64,000 bases of DNA from an uncultured Planctomycetota bacterium (lineage in GTDB: Bacteria > Planctomycetota > Phycisphaerae > UBA1845 > UTPLA1), in contig CAADGE010000023.1 of assembly GCA_900696465.1 (NCBI GenBank), forward strand, positions 124,001 through 188,000. The letters run 5' to 3'. Within the stretch, counting starts at the first letter, position 1. Each line of letters starts with the position of its first letter. The position numbers and the translations under genes are program-made. Below are positions 33,964 to 43,094 of this stretch, in pieces. The notes under the pieces are model-generated. The model had not been told where the DNA came from and did no database searches. It saw only the letters and a list, made by a program, of their open reading frames with translations.

Positions 33964-36207
33964 ATGAATCTTCCTTCGTCCGGCGGCGGCTGGCCGGCCA
34001 TCCGATACGTGCTCTCGCTCGCCGACAAGGTGGGCTGGCGACGGCTCTGGAGGGCCATGCACACGAAAAATGCCTGCAAGACCTGCGCGCTGGGCATGGG
34101 CGGTCAGCACGGCGCGATGAGTAACGAATCCGGCCACTGGCCCGAAGTCTGTAAGAAATCCTTTCAGGCCATGGCGGCCGACATGCAGGACGGGCTTCGG
34201 GCCGAGTTCTTCCGGCGCTACGGGATCGCCGAATTGCGAACGATGTCGCCCAGAGAGCTGGAGTCCGCCGGGCGGATCGTGCAGCCACTCCATGCCGCAC
34301 CGGGCGATACACATTTTCGCGTCATCGACTGGGACCAGGCCCTCGCGCGAATCGTCCAGCAGCTGCGAGCCACGAATCCGAACGAGGCCTTTTTCTACTT
34401 CAGCGGCCGGTCATCGAACGAATCGGCCTTCCTGCTCCAGCTTTTCGCCCGGCTTTACGGCACCAACCAGGTGAACAACTGCTCCTATTACTGTCATCAG
34501 GCGAGCGGCGTAGGGCTGACGGACACCATTGGCACCGGCACCGCAACGATCACGTTGGAGGATGTAGAGCACGCCGACCTTTTCTTCCTCCTCGGCGGCA
34601 ATCCGGCATCGAATCATCCGCGGCTGATGCGGACCCTCATGCAGCTCCGCCGCCGCGGCGGGCAGGTCATCGTCATCAACCCGATGCGCGAGACGGGCCT
34701 CGTGAATTTTCGCGTGCCTTCGGATCTGCGCAGTCTCCTCTTCGGCAGCGAGATCGCAGGGCTGTACGTCCAGCCGAACATCGGCGGTGACATCGCTTTG
34801 CTGACAGGTATTTCCAAGGCCGTCGTCGAACGCGGCGGCGCCGATGAGGGGTTTATTGCTTCAGCCACCGACGGTTGGCCTGCCTTTCGTGAACACCTGC
34901 AGATGACCAACTGGGATGACATCGTGCGAGCTTCCGGCGTCGATCTTTCCACGATCCGCCGTGCCGCCGACCTGTATCTCGCGTCGAAGAATGCCGTCTT
35001 CGGTTGGACAATGGGCATTACGCATCACGTTCACGGTGTCGAGAACGTCCACGCGATCGTGAACCTCGCCCTGCTGCGAGGAATGATCGGCCGACCGCAT
35101 GCCGGCCTGCTGCCGATTCGCGGACACTCAAACGTGCAAGGCATCGGCTCCGTCGGTGTCACGCCGAAACTCAAGGATGCCATCTTCGATCGATTGCAGT
35201 CGCATTTCGGCGTCAAGCTGCCCACGATGCCCGGCCACGATACCATCGGCTGCCTTGAGGCGGCCGCGCGCGGCGAGTTTCGCATCGGCGTGTGTGTCGG
35301 CGGCAACCTCTTCGGCGCGACACCGGACGCCGCCTTCGCCTCGCAGGCGCTCGGCGGGATCGACACGGTCGTCTATCTCAGCACGACGCTTAACACCGGC
35401 CACGCCTGGGGTACGGGCCGAGAGACGCTCATCCTTCCGGTCCTCGCCCGTGACGAGGAGCCACAATCCACGACGCAGGAGTCCATGTTCAATTTTCTAC
35501 GCTTCAGCGACGGGGGCGTTCCGCGGCATCCGGGTCCGCGAAGCGAGGTGGCGATCATTGCGGAGATCGCCCGTGGCGTGCTGGGTGATGCCGGCCCGGT
35601 CGACTGGCGATCGATGCAGCAGCACCACACGATCCGTCAGGCCATCGCCAAGATTATTCCCGGCTTTGAAAAACTCGCGGAGATCGATGCGACGAAGCAG
35701 GAGTTTCATATTTCCGGTCGCATTCTGCATGCTCCGAAGTTTCCGACGCCAACAGGCCGGGCGCAATTCCGCGTGGCGCCTCTCCCGGAGCTGCCGCAGG
35801 CCGATGGCAAACTTCGTCTGATGACGCTACGCAGCGAGGGACAGTTCAACACCGTCGTGTACGATGAGGAGGACATCTACCGCGGCCAGGAGCGGCGAAA
35901 CGTGATCCTGATGAACCAAGAGGACATTGAACGGCTCGGTCTGCGCGTGGACCAGACGGTGATCGTTCGGAGCGAGACCGGTGAGATGTGCGGCATTCTC
36001 GTCCGTGCGTTCGAAATCCGCGCCGGCAATGCAGCGATGTACTTCCCCGAGGCAAACCTGCTTGTGCCACGCGCGGTGGACCCGCGTTCAAGAACTCCGG
36101 CGTACAAATCAATCGACATCGAGATCGTGCCGCAGCTTACAACGGCGGTACCTCTGACGATCGAGCGGAAGAACTCACCACCCCGGCGAGAACTGCGAGC
36201 GTGCTGA
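33964..36207 (+). CDS. FdhF/YdeP-type molybdopterin oxidoreductase
   Basis: A 747-residue Mo-bisMGD enzyme from ATG 33964 (GGAG nine bases upstream). Near the N-terminus CKTCALGMGG (38-47) replaces the classical CxxCx3C cluster pattern of formate dehydrogenases. NNCSYYCHQASGVGL at about 171-185 has a Cys-His pair at the site that carries SeCys/Cys-His in formate dehydrogenases. RGHSNVQGIGSVGV, LLGGNPASNHP and LSTTLNTGHAWGTG are further family blocks. The C-terminal cap is a molybdopterin dinucleotide-binding domain (RSEGQFNTVVYDEEDIYRG). It has no signal peptide, so it is cytosolic. YdeP-like members have uncertain substrates, so formate is not assured. Confidence 0.85.
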   Translation: MNLPSSGGGWPAIRYVLSLADKVGWRRLWRAMHTKNACKTCALGMGGQHGAMSNESGHWPEVCKKSFQAMAADMQDGLRAEFFRRYGIAELRTMSPRELESAGRIVQPLHAAPGDTHFRVIDWDQALARIVQQLRATNPNEAFFYFSGRSSNESAFLLQLFARLYGTNQVNNCSYYCHQASGVGLTDTIGTGTATITLEDVEHADLFFLLGGNPASNHPRLMRTLMQLRRRGGQVIVINPMRETGLVNFRVPSDLRSLLFGSEIAGLYVQPNIGGDIALLTGISKAVVERGGADEGFIASATDGWPAFREHLQMTNWDDIVRASGVDLSTIRRAADLYLASKNAVFGWTMGITHHVHGVENVHAIVNLALLRGMIGRPHAGLLPIRGHSNVQGIGSVGVTPKLKDAIFDRLQSHFGVKLPTMPGHDTIGCLEAAARGEFRIGVCVGGNLFGATPDAAFASQALGGIDTVVYLSTTLNTGHAWGTGRETLILPVLARDEEPQSTTQESMFNFLRFSDGGVPRHPGPRSEVAIIAEIARGVLGDAGPVDWRSMQQHHTIRQAIAKIIPGFEKLAEIDATKQEFHISGRILHAPKFPTPTGRAQFRVAPLPELPQADGKLRLMTLRSEGQFNTVVYDEEDIYRGQERRNVILMNQEDIERLGLRVDQTVIVRSETGEMCGILVRAFEIRAGNAAMYFPEANLLVPRAVDPRSRTPAYKSIDIEIVPQLTTAVPLTIERKNSPPRRELRAC

Positions 36208-36311
36208 AGATGCACGCGAAGCCCGAGGCGGTATGGCCGGGTGGATTGCTAAGGCGATTATTCAATTCGAGTTAGAATCAGCAGCCGACGACAGTTCTCG
36301 GACGCTAACGC

Positions 36312-36340
36312 TTTACTTTTCAACCCAGTTCAGATAAGAT
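36312..36340 (+). promoter_or_regulatory. Possible promoter of the PEP-CTERM gene
   Basis: TTTACT (36312-36317), 17-base spacer, TAAGAT (36335-36340). Each hexamer matches four of six consensus positions. GGAGGGGA lies just upstream of the ATG at 36394. Confidence 0.35.
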
Positions 36341-36393
36341 AGAACACCTGCAAGGGGAATCTGGCAGCCGTACTTGTAAGCGGAGGGGAATAG

Positions 36394-37170
36394 ATGTCGT
36401 TATTGTCTGTTCGTAACATTTGCGCAGCATCTCTCGCTATCGTTCTGATCAGCACGACCGCGGTCCATGCGCGACCGGGATATGGCAACTCGTGCATCCA
36501 GTGTCATGGCAGCGGCGGCTTCGGCAACTCCGTCATCGGTACGATGCTGAGTATCGAAGGAACCAGTTTCGCTGAGATACCTAACGACGCTTTCGGTGAT
36601 CCCGATCGGGGCGAAGGACCTCTGCCGACATACACCACCACGCCGGGCAGCACCTTTGAACTCGTGATCCAACTGGCTGATCCATCTGGGTCAGGATTCA
36701 CGCCGAGTCGTTTCGCCGTCGGCATCAAGAATATCCATCGCACCGACCCGGATTTTCAGGCCGGCGACCCCGATCCGTTTTCCTGGCGGGACAATCAGCT
36801 CCTGCTCGTCGGAGCACCGGATTTCGGTGATGTCTGGCCGGATGATCCCGCACCGCTGCCGACGAACGCGAGCGAATGGACGCTCTATACCCACTGGACA
36901 GACGTGCAATACTACGCATCCACCGGCGACGGCGGACACGAGTGGAACGGACCGGTGACGTTGACTCTGAGTGTCACCGTCCCGGGCGGCGTGTTGCCGG
37001 GCTGGTATGACATCGAGGTAACCACCGCGGGGTGGGACTACGAACACATTTCCGGCCCCTTCGCTTTCGTGGATCAGACCAACTTCTATCTGAATGTCAT
37101 TCCCGAACCGGGGACGTGGCTTCTCGCTGCCAGCGGAGTGGTTCTGCTTCTCAATCGACGCCGCCGCTGA
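36394..37170 (+). CDS. PEP-CTERM protein with a CxxCH haem motif
   Basis: 258 residues. A signal peptide (ICAASLAIVLISTTAVHA) is followed at once by NSCIQCHGSGGFG, one c-type haem-binding motif. The middle is a beta-rich secreted domain of unknown type with repeated Pro/Asp/Gly loops and TLTLSVTVPGGVLPGWYDIE. The C-terminus is IPEPGTWLLAASGVVLLLN followed by RRRR: a PEP-CTERM signal for exosortase-dependent anchoring. The ATG has GGAGGGGA upstream. A mono-haem secreted or surface protein is likely, perhaps involved in electron transfer, but the partner is unknown. Confidence 0.75.
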   Translation: MSLLSVRNICAASLAIVLISTTAVHARPGYGNSCIQCHGSGGFGNSVIGTMLSIEGTSFAEIPNDAFGDPDRGEGPLPTYTTTPGSTFELVIQLADPSGSGFTPSRFAVGIKNIHRTDPDFQAGDPDPFSWRDNQLLLVGAPDFGDVWPDDPAPLPTNASEWTLYTHWTDVQYYASTGDGGHEWNGPVTLTLSVTVPGGVLPGWYDIEVTTAGWDYEHISGPFAFVDQTNFYLNVIPEPGTWLLAASGVVLLLNRRRR

Positions 37171-37225
37171 TCATCACCGACATCGGCATCAACGCGATTG
37201 TCCCGCGAAAGCGGGATGGGTGCGC

Positions 37226-38965
37226 TCAGACTTCAGCATTACGGAAGCTTCGTATCCCAACCTTCATCGCGACCAGTCCGGCACCGAGGCCGATCGCGAC
37301 AATACCCGCCAGCACAAGTACCGATAGCGGATCGAACCGGGCCAGATCGCCCTGGCCGACCAGCCGGTAGCAGATGGTCCCCATCAGGGCAACGTTGACC
37401 GTCACGAGGATCACCGAGGCGATCAGATTCACCGTGCCACCGAGTCCGGATGCCACTCTTCCGGCACTGGATTCATGGAAACTCGGGAGCCGCGCGCCCA
37501 ATCCGACGGCCAGCCCGCACAGGCCCGCGCAGGTCGCCAGCGTTGCCGCCGCCTGGACGATCGCCATCGCCGGCGGAAGATCCAGCGCCCGAATCGAAAG
37601 AATCGTCACGATGACCGCCGCGAGTCCGCATACGGTCACGGCATAGATGAACTTGGACCACAGAACCCGGCCGCGCGGCATCGGCCACAGTCCGACCAGC
37701 CACATCTGCCGGCCTTCCAGACTGATCATGGGAAAAACGAACCGGCTGGTAAAGGTGGAAAGAATGAGCGTGACCGCGCCGTTGTTGAGGAAGCAGATCA
37801 GCGCCTGCCAATGCAGACTGAAGCCCTCGGGCCGGCTGCGCGGCAAGTAGAGCAGGTACAGCCCGAGCAGACCGAAGAGGATGACGAGTTGCGACCACTG
37901 GGCCGGATCCCGAAGAAAGTGCCGCATGTCCTTCAAGACAAGCATTCGCATCTGGAGCGGCAGGTAGAAGAAGAACAGGTTCGTGATCTTGCGCGAGGCC
38001 CGGCCTTCGATGGATCGCGAGCGCCCACCTGCCGTCTGGGCGCTTGCAAATGCCGGAAGTAGATATCTCCCTACACAGGTCACCGCCGCCCAACTTAAGA
38101 AAAGCCCGGTCGCCGCGGTGACGCCGAGATAGAAGAAAGAATCCGCCGGACGGTTCTCCATGGCATGGCGGATCGTGTTCGTCACCCAGGTTGACGGCAG
38201 GAGCGCCGCCTTGAGGTACTGCATCTCTCCAAGAAACTCCTGCAGCCAGGTCGCCGAATCCCGCGATGAGATTCCCCAGAGTCGTCCCCACCACAGAACA
38301 AGCAGCCCGATGACCACGACGCCCGCTGCGAAGAGCGTGCGGCGCGCCAATCGGGGCAACCAGATGGCCACGACGAGCGCCGTGATCAGCCCGATCGCGC
38401 CGGGGATCGGCACGAATGCCAGAAACGACAACACGAACAGGGCGTAGAAATGCCACGGCAGGCCGAGCACGTTCCCGATCGCCAGCATGAGCGGCAGACC
38501 GAACAGCACGAGCGACCAACTCGCGAAGAAGAGCGACTCGAGATACATGATGATGACGACATGGCGCGGACGTGCCGGGGTCGTCAGCAGAAAGGACGGC
38601 TCCTGTCGGGCGAAGAGCGCGCTGTAGACCAGCACGGCCGCGGAAAACGCCAGCAGCACGGTCATGGCCAGGACGAACACGTGAAACACAAGCGGTATCG
38701 CCACGACGGCCTGCTGCTCAAACCGTCGCATGAACGTGAAGACGTAATCGAAGACGGCGTACAGCGAGACCCAGATGACCGCGAGGAAGAGCAGAACCAG
38801 CATCAGTCGCAGCGGCGACTGATCGGCCAGTTGCCGCACGCGATTATGCAGAAGGCGAAGCTTGAGGCGCACGAGCAGTCCCAGTGAGCCCGGACGACTC
38901 CGGTCCGTCGCTTCGAACGTCATCGCGGTAATGCTTGCCGGCAGGTGGGTCATGAAATCACTCAC
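37226..38965 (-). CDS. ABC-2 type transporter, permease subunit
   Basis: 579 residues with about twelve membrane helices, for example LMLVLLFLAVIWVSLYAVF, VLAMTVLLAFSAAVLVYSAL, LLVLWWGRLWGI and VNLIASVILVTVNVALMGTI. A hydrophilic segment lies near residues 330-350. It resembles long ABC-2 permeases that consist of two halves. Its start overlaps the stop of the upstream ATPase gene (ATGA at 38962-38965). Substrate unknown. Confidence 0.78.
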   Translation of the reverse strand: MSDFMTHLPASITAMTFEATDRSRPGSLGLLVRLKLRLLHNRVRQLADQSPLRLMLVLLFLAVIWVSLYAVFDYVFTFMRRFEQQAVVAIPLVFHVFVLAMTVLLAFSAAVLVYSALFARQEPSFLLTTPARPRHVVIIMYLESLFFASWSLVLFGLPLMLAIGNVLGLPWHFYALFVLSFLAFVPIPGAIGLITALVVAIWLPRLARRTLFAAGVVVIGLLVLWWGRLWGISSRDSATWLQEFLGEMQYLKAALLPSTWVTNTIRHAMENRPADSFFYLGVTAATGLFLSWAAVTCVGRYLLPAFASAQTAGGRSRSIEGRASRKITNLFFFYLPLQMRMLVLKDMRHFLRDPAQWSQLVILFGLLGLYLLYLPRSRPEGFSLHWQALICFLNNGAVTLILSTFTSRFVFPMISLEGRQMWLVGLWPMPRGRVLWSKFIYAVTVCGLAAVIVTILSIRALDLPPAMAIVQAAATLATCAGLCGLAVGLGARLPSFHESSAGRVASGLGGTVNLIASVILVTVNVALMGTICYRLVGQGDLARFDPLSVLVLAGIVAIGLGAGLVAMKVGIRSFRNAEV

Positions 38966-39735
38966 GCCGTCAAGCCCATGCGCTGGGCTTCGGCGTCCGG
39001 ATCCGGCTGCGTGAGTTCGAGGAAGATATCCTCCAACCGATGCTCACGCCGAGCGCGGGCTTTCAACTCTTCCAGGGTGCCGCAGGCGATGATCCGCCCG
39101 TGATGGATGATGGCAATGCGGTGGGCGATCGTCTCCGCGATGTCGAGTGTATGGGTGGACATGAAAACCGTCAGCCCGGCCTCGGCTCGCTCGCGGAAGA
39201 GTTCCTTCACGATCCGGACGGTCCGCGGATCGAGCCCGACCATCGGCTCGTCGACGATCAGCACCTTCGGCTCATGCAGCAACGCGGCCGCAAGAACGAC
39301 GCGCTGCTTCATGCCGTGCGAGTAACTCTCGGCGAGCTGATCCGCGAACGGCGTAACCTGCAGGCGGTTCATGTAGTGCCGCGCCCGGGCTTCGATCGTC
39401 GGTGCGTCCAACCCGTACATTCGCCCGACGAAATCGAGGAACTCCCGTGCTGAGAGTTTCTCGTAGAGGTAGGGCTGGTCCGGCACATAGGCGAGCTGAA
39501 CCTTGACATCCTGATCGTCCATCGCCATCGGCCGGCCGCAGACCTCGATCGTCCCTTCATCCGGTGCGAGCAGTCCGGTGATCATCTTGATCGTCGTCGT
39601 CTTGCCGGCCCCGTTGGGCCCGAGGAAGGCGAAGACCTCTCCCGCGCGCACTTCGAAACTCACGTCGTCCACGGCGCGCAATCTGCCGTAGCACTTGGTC
39701 ACGCGGTCAAGCCGGATGGAAATCGCCTCAGTCAT
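38962..39735 (-). CDS. ABC transporter ATP-binding protein (ABC-2 exporter type)
   Basis: 257 residues from ATG 39735. Walker A is FLGPNGAGKTTTIKMI. The signature motif is degenerate: ESYSHGMKQRVVLAAALL, with YSHGMKQR in place of LSGGQ (the pattern of ABC-2/NatA-type exporters). Walker B is KVLIVDEPMVGLDP, and the switch histidine is in MSTHTLDIAE. The first about 25 residues are TEAISIRLDRVTKCYGRL. It overlaps the upstream gene by eight bases and the permease by four. It energises the permease at 37226-38965. Confidence 0.93.
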   Translation of the reverse strand: MTEAISIRLDRVTKCYGRLRAVDDVSFEVRAGEVFAFLGPNGAGKTTTIKMITGLLAPDEGTIEVCGRPMAMDDQDVKVQLAYVPDQPYLYEKLSAREFLDFVGRMYGLDAPTIEARARHYMNRLQVTPFADQLAESYSHGMKQRVVLAAALLHEPKVLIVDEPMVGLDPRTVRIVKELFRERAEAGLTVFMSTHTLDIAETIAHRIAIIHHGRIIACGTLEELKARARREHRLEDIFLELTQPDPDAEAQRMGLTA

Positions 39736-40597
39736 GCGCCTGCTCGTCTTTCTTCGTCGCATGAGGGCCGTTCGCACGGCCTGAAAACGGAGAATCCCCG
39801 CCGCGGATGCGAATGATCGTCGTGCGCATCCGCTCTTTATCGAACGGTTCATCCTCAATGCGCCAGCGTCCCAGAAGCGGAATACGCACCTCCTGCACCA
39901 GCACGCGCCCCTGATCGTCCGCCCATGCCGTCGCACCGTCGGTCTCGATGCGATAACACTCCACCTCGCGGCCGCCGATCCTGATCGTCTCCTGTCCGGT
40001 GACAGTCACCAGTTGGGTTCGAAACTCCACCTTGCCGCCGGTCATCATGGCAAACGGATCGAGCAGCCGAAGCCGCCAGCGCTGACCGACGTGCAGATTT
40101 TCCAGATGCGTAAAGGGGCGAAGCAGTTCACTCAACCCCTCGCTCAAGCGCCAGTCCAGCGGCAGTATGGTGGTCACTTCACCGATACGCGCCGTACAGG
40201 CGAAATCATGCCCCAGCCGCTCACCGCTGACCTCGATCGGCATGCCGGCGCCGTGGAGCTTGAACTCGAACTCCATCAGACCACCGTTGTGCTCGTACGT
40301 CAGATTTGTGTCGACGAGCAGCCGGCCGGCGGCAGGGAGATAGCTGCCCAGCCCTGCGAGATCGATCTCCGTCACGCTCTGGACTGTAACCAGCTGCGGG
40401 CCGGGCGTGTGCGTGACCCAGGTGGTACCGATTCGTTTCCCGGCCTCGTTGGAGATTCCGCACTGGTATCCACCCGCGCGGCTCCATTGGTTGGGCGCGT
40501 CCTGCGCTGTCCAGTACGGCAATACATCGCGCCGAACCAGCGCGGCCATGGCTATCAGCCAGATCACAGTGATCGTAATGCCGAAGAATCGATTCAT
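39728..40597 (-). CDS. Hypothetical membrane-anchored protein, first gene of ABC operon
   Basis: 289 residues. A single N-terminal membrane helix (FGITITVIWLIAMAALV) is followed by a periplasmic beta-rich domain with alternating strands such as TLPLDWRLSEGL-type segments (ILPLDWRLSEG), VGQRWRLRLLDPFAM and IGGREVECYRIETDGATAWA. The latter resembles the arrangement of DUF3108-like outer-membrane-associated proteins, but the match is not close. Overlap with the ATPase gene suggests that it acts with the exporter. Confidence 0.55.
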   Translation of the reverse strand: MNRFFGITITVIWLIAMAALVRRDVLPYWTAQDAPNQWSRAGGYQCGISNEAGKRIGTTWVTHTPGPQLVTVQSVTEIDLAGLGSYLPAAGRLLVDTNLTYEHNGGLMEFEFKLHGAGMPIEVSGERLGHDFACTARIGEVTTILPLDWRLSEGLSELLRPFTHLENLHVGQRWRLRLLDPFAMMTGGKVEFRTQLVTVTGQETIRIGGREVECYRIETDGATAWADDQGRVLVQEVRIPLLGRWRIEDEPFDKERMRTTIIRIRGGDSPFSGRANGPHATKKDEQAHD

Positions 40598-40854
40598 GCT
40601 TCAAGGGGCGTTCCTGTGGCGGCCTGTGACCGGCATCCAGGCGGGATGAGGGTCTTTATCCAGCGGCACCGATTTTATGGAGCCGTCACACACAGGGTCA
40701 ATTCGACCCGTAATCTCCACACGCAATCATCACTTATCATCGACACGTCTGAATCGCTACGCGAACGATTGGACCAATGCCCGACGGATCGGATACCCTT
40801 CGCCACTGGTGGGCGTGATATCGACCCTCCGCAGGAGAGCACCAGCCCGCGAGG

Positions 40855-41631
40855 ATGATCTTGCCGCTTACAAGCCGTCCATCCAGCCAAGCAGCCACCA
40901 TCGCGTCCGGCGACGGGCGACCATCGGCGCTGCGGCGGCCGTTTGTCTGTGCGTCGGCCGGTATCGGCCTCGTGCTTCTGCTGATTCTTTATACCCTGAT
41001 GCGAACGCCCGGTTGGTATGCTCCGCCGGTCATTGCCCCGGAAGAGCGTCAGGCCGTCCGAAACAATCTCATCGACGCCGAGCAGGCCTTCACCGAGAGT
41101 GTGCTCAATCTCGACGTGCCGTTCATCTACCACCTCTATCAGCATGATGTGAATCGCTGGATCGCCATGCGCCGGGAAATCTATCCGCTGATTGATGAAC
41201 TCGCCCCGCCGGTCCTGCAGGAACCCTTTGTCGTCTTCGAGAAGGACCGAATCACGCTCGCAGGTCGCTACCAGACCGCAGGCGTCAGCATGGTCCTCTC
41301 CTGCGACATCGAAGCCCGCTACGATCACGATGCAATCGTGCTGAAAGCCCGATCCGTCCGCTGCGGTTCGATCCGCATGCCGATCGGCTTCGGCCGCCTC
41401 GGACTCTCGCACGCGATCGAACGCCCGGCCGGCAAGACCTGGCCCGGCAGCCCGCGAATCTCGGGAGACTTTGTCAACGGTCTGCGGATCGACGCACAGG
41501 CATGGTGGAAGAACGGCGGTGTCGACTATCGCGTGGTCAGCTTCGAAGTGAAACCCGGACAGATCGACTTCGGAATCCAGCCCCTGGGGCGTCATGCCTC
41601 ACGGCAGCGCAGCGACCAGCCCGATTTCTGA
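40855..41631 (+). CDS. Hypothetical single-pass membrane protein
   Basis: 258 residues. A 27-residue hydrophilic N-terminus leads to one membrane helix (FVCASAGIGLVLLLILYTLM), and the rest (about 200 residues) is predicted outside. It contains AEQAFTESVLNLDVPFIYHL, DRITLAGRYQTAGVSMVLSC and ISGDFVNGLRIDAQAWWKN. No family was recognised. Its 3' end overlaps the convergent phosphoesterase-like gene by 40 bases. Confidence 0.55.
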   Translation: MILPLTSRPSSQAATIASGDGRPSALRRPFVCASAGIGLVLLLILYTLMRTPGWYAPPVIAPEERQAVRNNLIDAEQAFTESVLNLDVPFIYHLYQHDVNRWIAMRREIYPLIDELAPPVLQEPFVVFEKDRITLAGRYQTAGVSMVLSCDIEARYDHDAIVLKARSVRCGSIRMPIGFGRLGLSHAIERPAGKTWPGSPRISGDFVNGLRIDAQAWWKNGGVDYRVVSFEVKPGQIDFGIQPLGRHASRQRSDQPDF

Positions 41632-42053
41632 TCTTCGTCGCGGACAAGCTCAAAGCGACCTCGCAACAACCGGCCGCAAAACTGAATGCACCATCGCTCC
41701 ACCGAATCGCTCAGCTCGGCCGGCTCGCGGTCGTAGGCGACCGGTCGATCGACCCGGCAGGTACCCTCGTCGTGGCGCGTCACGTGGCCACGATCGCCCG
41801 AGACGGGGCCTTCGTAGGTGAGATATGCGCGTCGATGGTCTCCGATACGCCGGCCATTTAACACCGGTGGCCAATGAAGTGACGACGCGGCGGTAGCGCC
41901 GGCAGAAACCGATTCGGGCGCAGTTGGAAATTTCCACGTCGCCAACCGCTCGCCGGACTCGATCATCAGATCGAAATGCAGACCCTCCCGATCTTCGTGG
42001 CGTAGGACCACGAAGCGCCGTTCGGATCGATCATCGTTGACTTCACCCATCAT
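41592..42053 (-). CDS. Stand-alone LigD 3'-phosphoesterase-like domain protein
   Basis: 153 residues. RRFVVLRHEDREGLHFDLMI followed by GERLATWKFP matches the beginning of the 3'-phosphoesterase (DNA polymerase/ligase N-terminal) domain of LigD, including a His-Glu-Asp and His-x-Asp pair in the place of the metal site. The end carries WCIQFCGRLLRGRFELVR and GWSLRC, the last strands of that fold. LigD PE domains trim 3' ends in non-homologous end joining. Here there is no ligase or polymerase part and no Ku gene nearby. The assignment is by fold pattern only. Confidence 0.6.
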   Translation of the reverse strand: MMGEVNDDRSERRFVVLRHEDREGLHFDLMIESGERLATWKFPTAPESVSAGATAASSLHWPPVLNGRRIGDHRRAYLTYEGPVSGDRGHVTRHDEGTCRVDRPVAYDREPAELSDSVERWCIQFCGRLLRGRFELVRDEDQKSGWSLRCREA

Positions 42054-42217
42054 TCGCTCATGTTCTGCTGCGGACGATCAGTCGTTCGATGTCGCCCAAC
42101 TGAGTCGGCCGCATGGCCATGATCGCCCTCTTGCCTGCCATGCCCGCCCAGCGGTAGCATCCCTGCCAGTAAGGGGTATGTGAATTGATAGCGCCAGAAC
42201 CCGGATTTCGCCGATCC

Positions 42218-42922
42218 ATGATTACCATGCCAAGACGCTCGACCGCACGCATGTTCATCCTGCTGCTGGCCCTGATTGTATCGGGTTGCGGCAAGCCGCG
42301 CGCTGAGTTTGACGAGATCATGGCCACCGGTCTCCATGACTACGAACAAGGCCGCTACCACGAAGCGCTGAGTATGTTCAAGCATGCAGCCGAGGTGGAC
42401 CGCGAGCGTCCCGAGCCGTCGTACTACTTCGGCCTGTGCTACATGGGCATGGCTGATCAGCATTTCAGAAATGACAATCTCCCTGCGGCCCTGCGCTGCT
42501 GCGATCAGTCCGTCGCCGCATTTGATGCCGCCATCGGCGCCTTTCCCGGCTTCAGCAAGGCCGTCCAGGGAAAGGCGGACGCGCTCCGCCTGAAGGGCAA
42601 GCACCGTGCCGCGCTCGATATCGCCAACTGGGCGGCCACCCAATCCGGACCGCAGGCCAAGATGCTCATCCTCAAGGGTCGCCAGCTCGCGCAGGCCGGT
42701 GACATTGATCGCGCCGAACTCTCCTTCAAGCAGGCCACCAGCGTCGAGCCGGAGAATGCCGCCGCCCACGCAGAACTGGGACTCTTCTATCTCCGCTGCG
42801 GCAACGATCCGGCAGCCATACGTGCCTTGCAGAAGGCCTACGATCTGGACCCGGGGGCGCCCGGTGTCGTCGCAGCCCTCGCCCGCCTCGGTGCCATGCC
42901 GGAAGAATCGCCCGCACGCTGA
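42218..42922 (+). CDS. TPR lipoprotein
   Basis: 234 residues from ATG 42218 (ATG 42227 or a TTG at 42185 are alternatives). The hydrophobic segment ending LIVSGCGK has a lipobox cysteine. The rest is tetratricopeptide repeats: LHDYEQGRYHEALSMFKHA, PSYYFGLCYMGMADQHF, GKADALRLKGKHRAALDIAN, LKGRQLAQAGDIDRAELSFK and LGLFYLRCGNDPAAIRALQ. Such proteins often organise outer-membrane or secretion complexes. It ends 170 bases before the subtilase gene on the same strand. Confidence 0.72.
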   Translation: MITMPRRSTARMFILLLALIVSGCGKPRAEFDEIMATGLHDYEQGRYHEALSMFKHAAEVDRERPEPSYYFGLCYMGMADQHFRNDNLPAALRCCDQSVAAFDAAIGAFPGFSKAVQGKADALRLKGKHRAALDIANWAATQSGPQAKMLILKGRQLAQAGDIDRAELSFKQATSVEPENAAAHAELGLFYLRCGNDPAAIRALQKAYDLDPGAPGVVAALARLGAMPEESPAR

Positions 42923-43094
42923 CTACGAATCCTCGCCATTCTCGCTCGAACAGCCCGCTTATCGGTGCCGGTACGCCTCGGAAGTCGATATGGCCAGTTC
43001 GATTTTCTTCCAGCAGCCGATCGCCGTGCGTTACAATGACCCTGCACGGTTCGATGAAACCATCGAAACGTCGTCGGACGGGGAATGGACGATC

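Noticed and set aside
36362-36377. Sigma-54-like TGGCAGC...TTGTA in front of the PEP-CTERM gene
   Set aside because: The GC and GG/TGC dinucleotide contacts fit poorly and it lies only 18 bases before the ATG; the sigma-70-like pair upstream is better.
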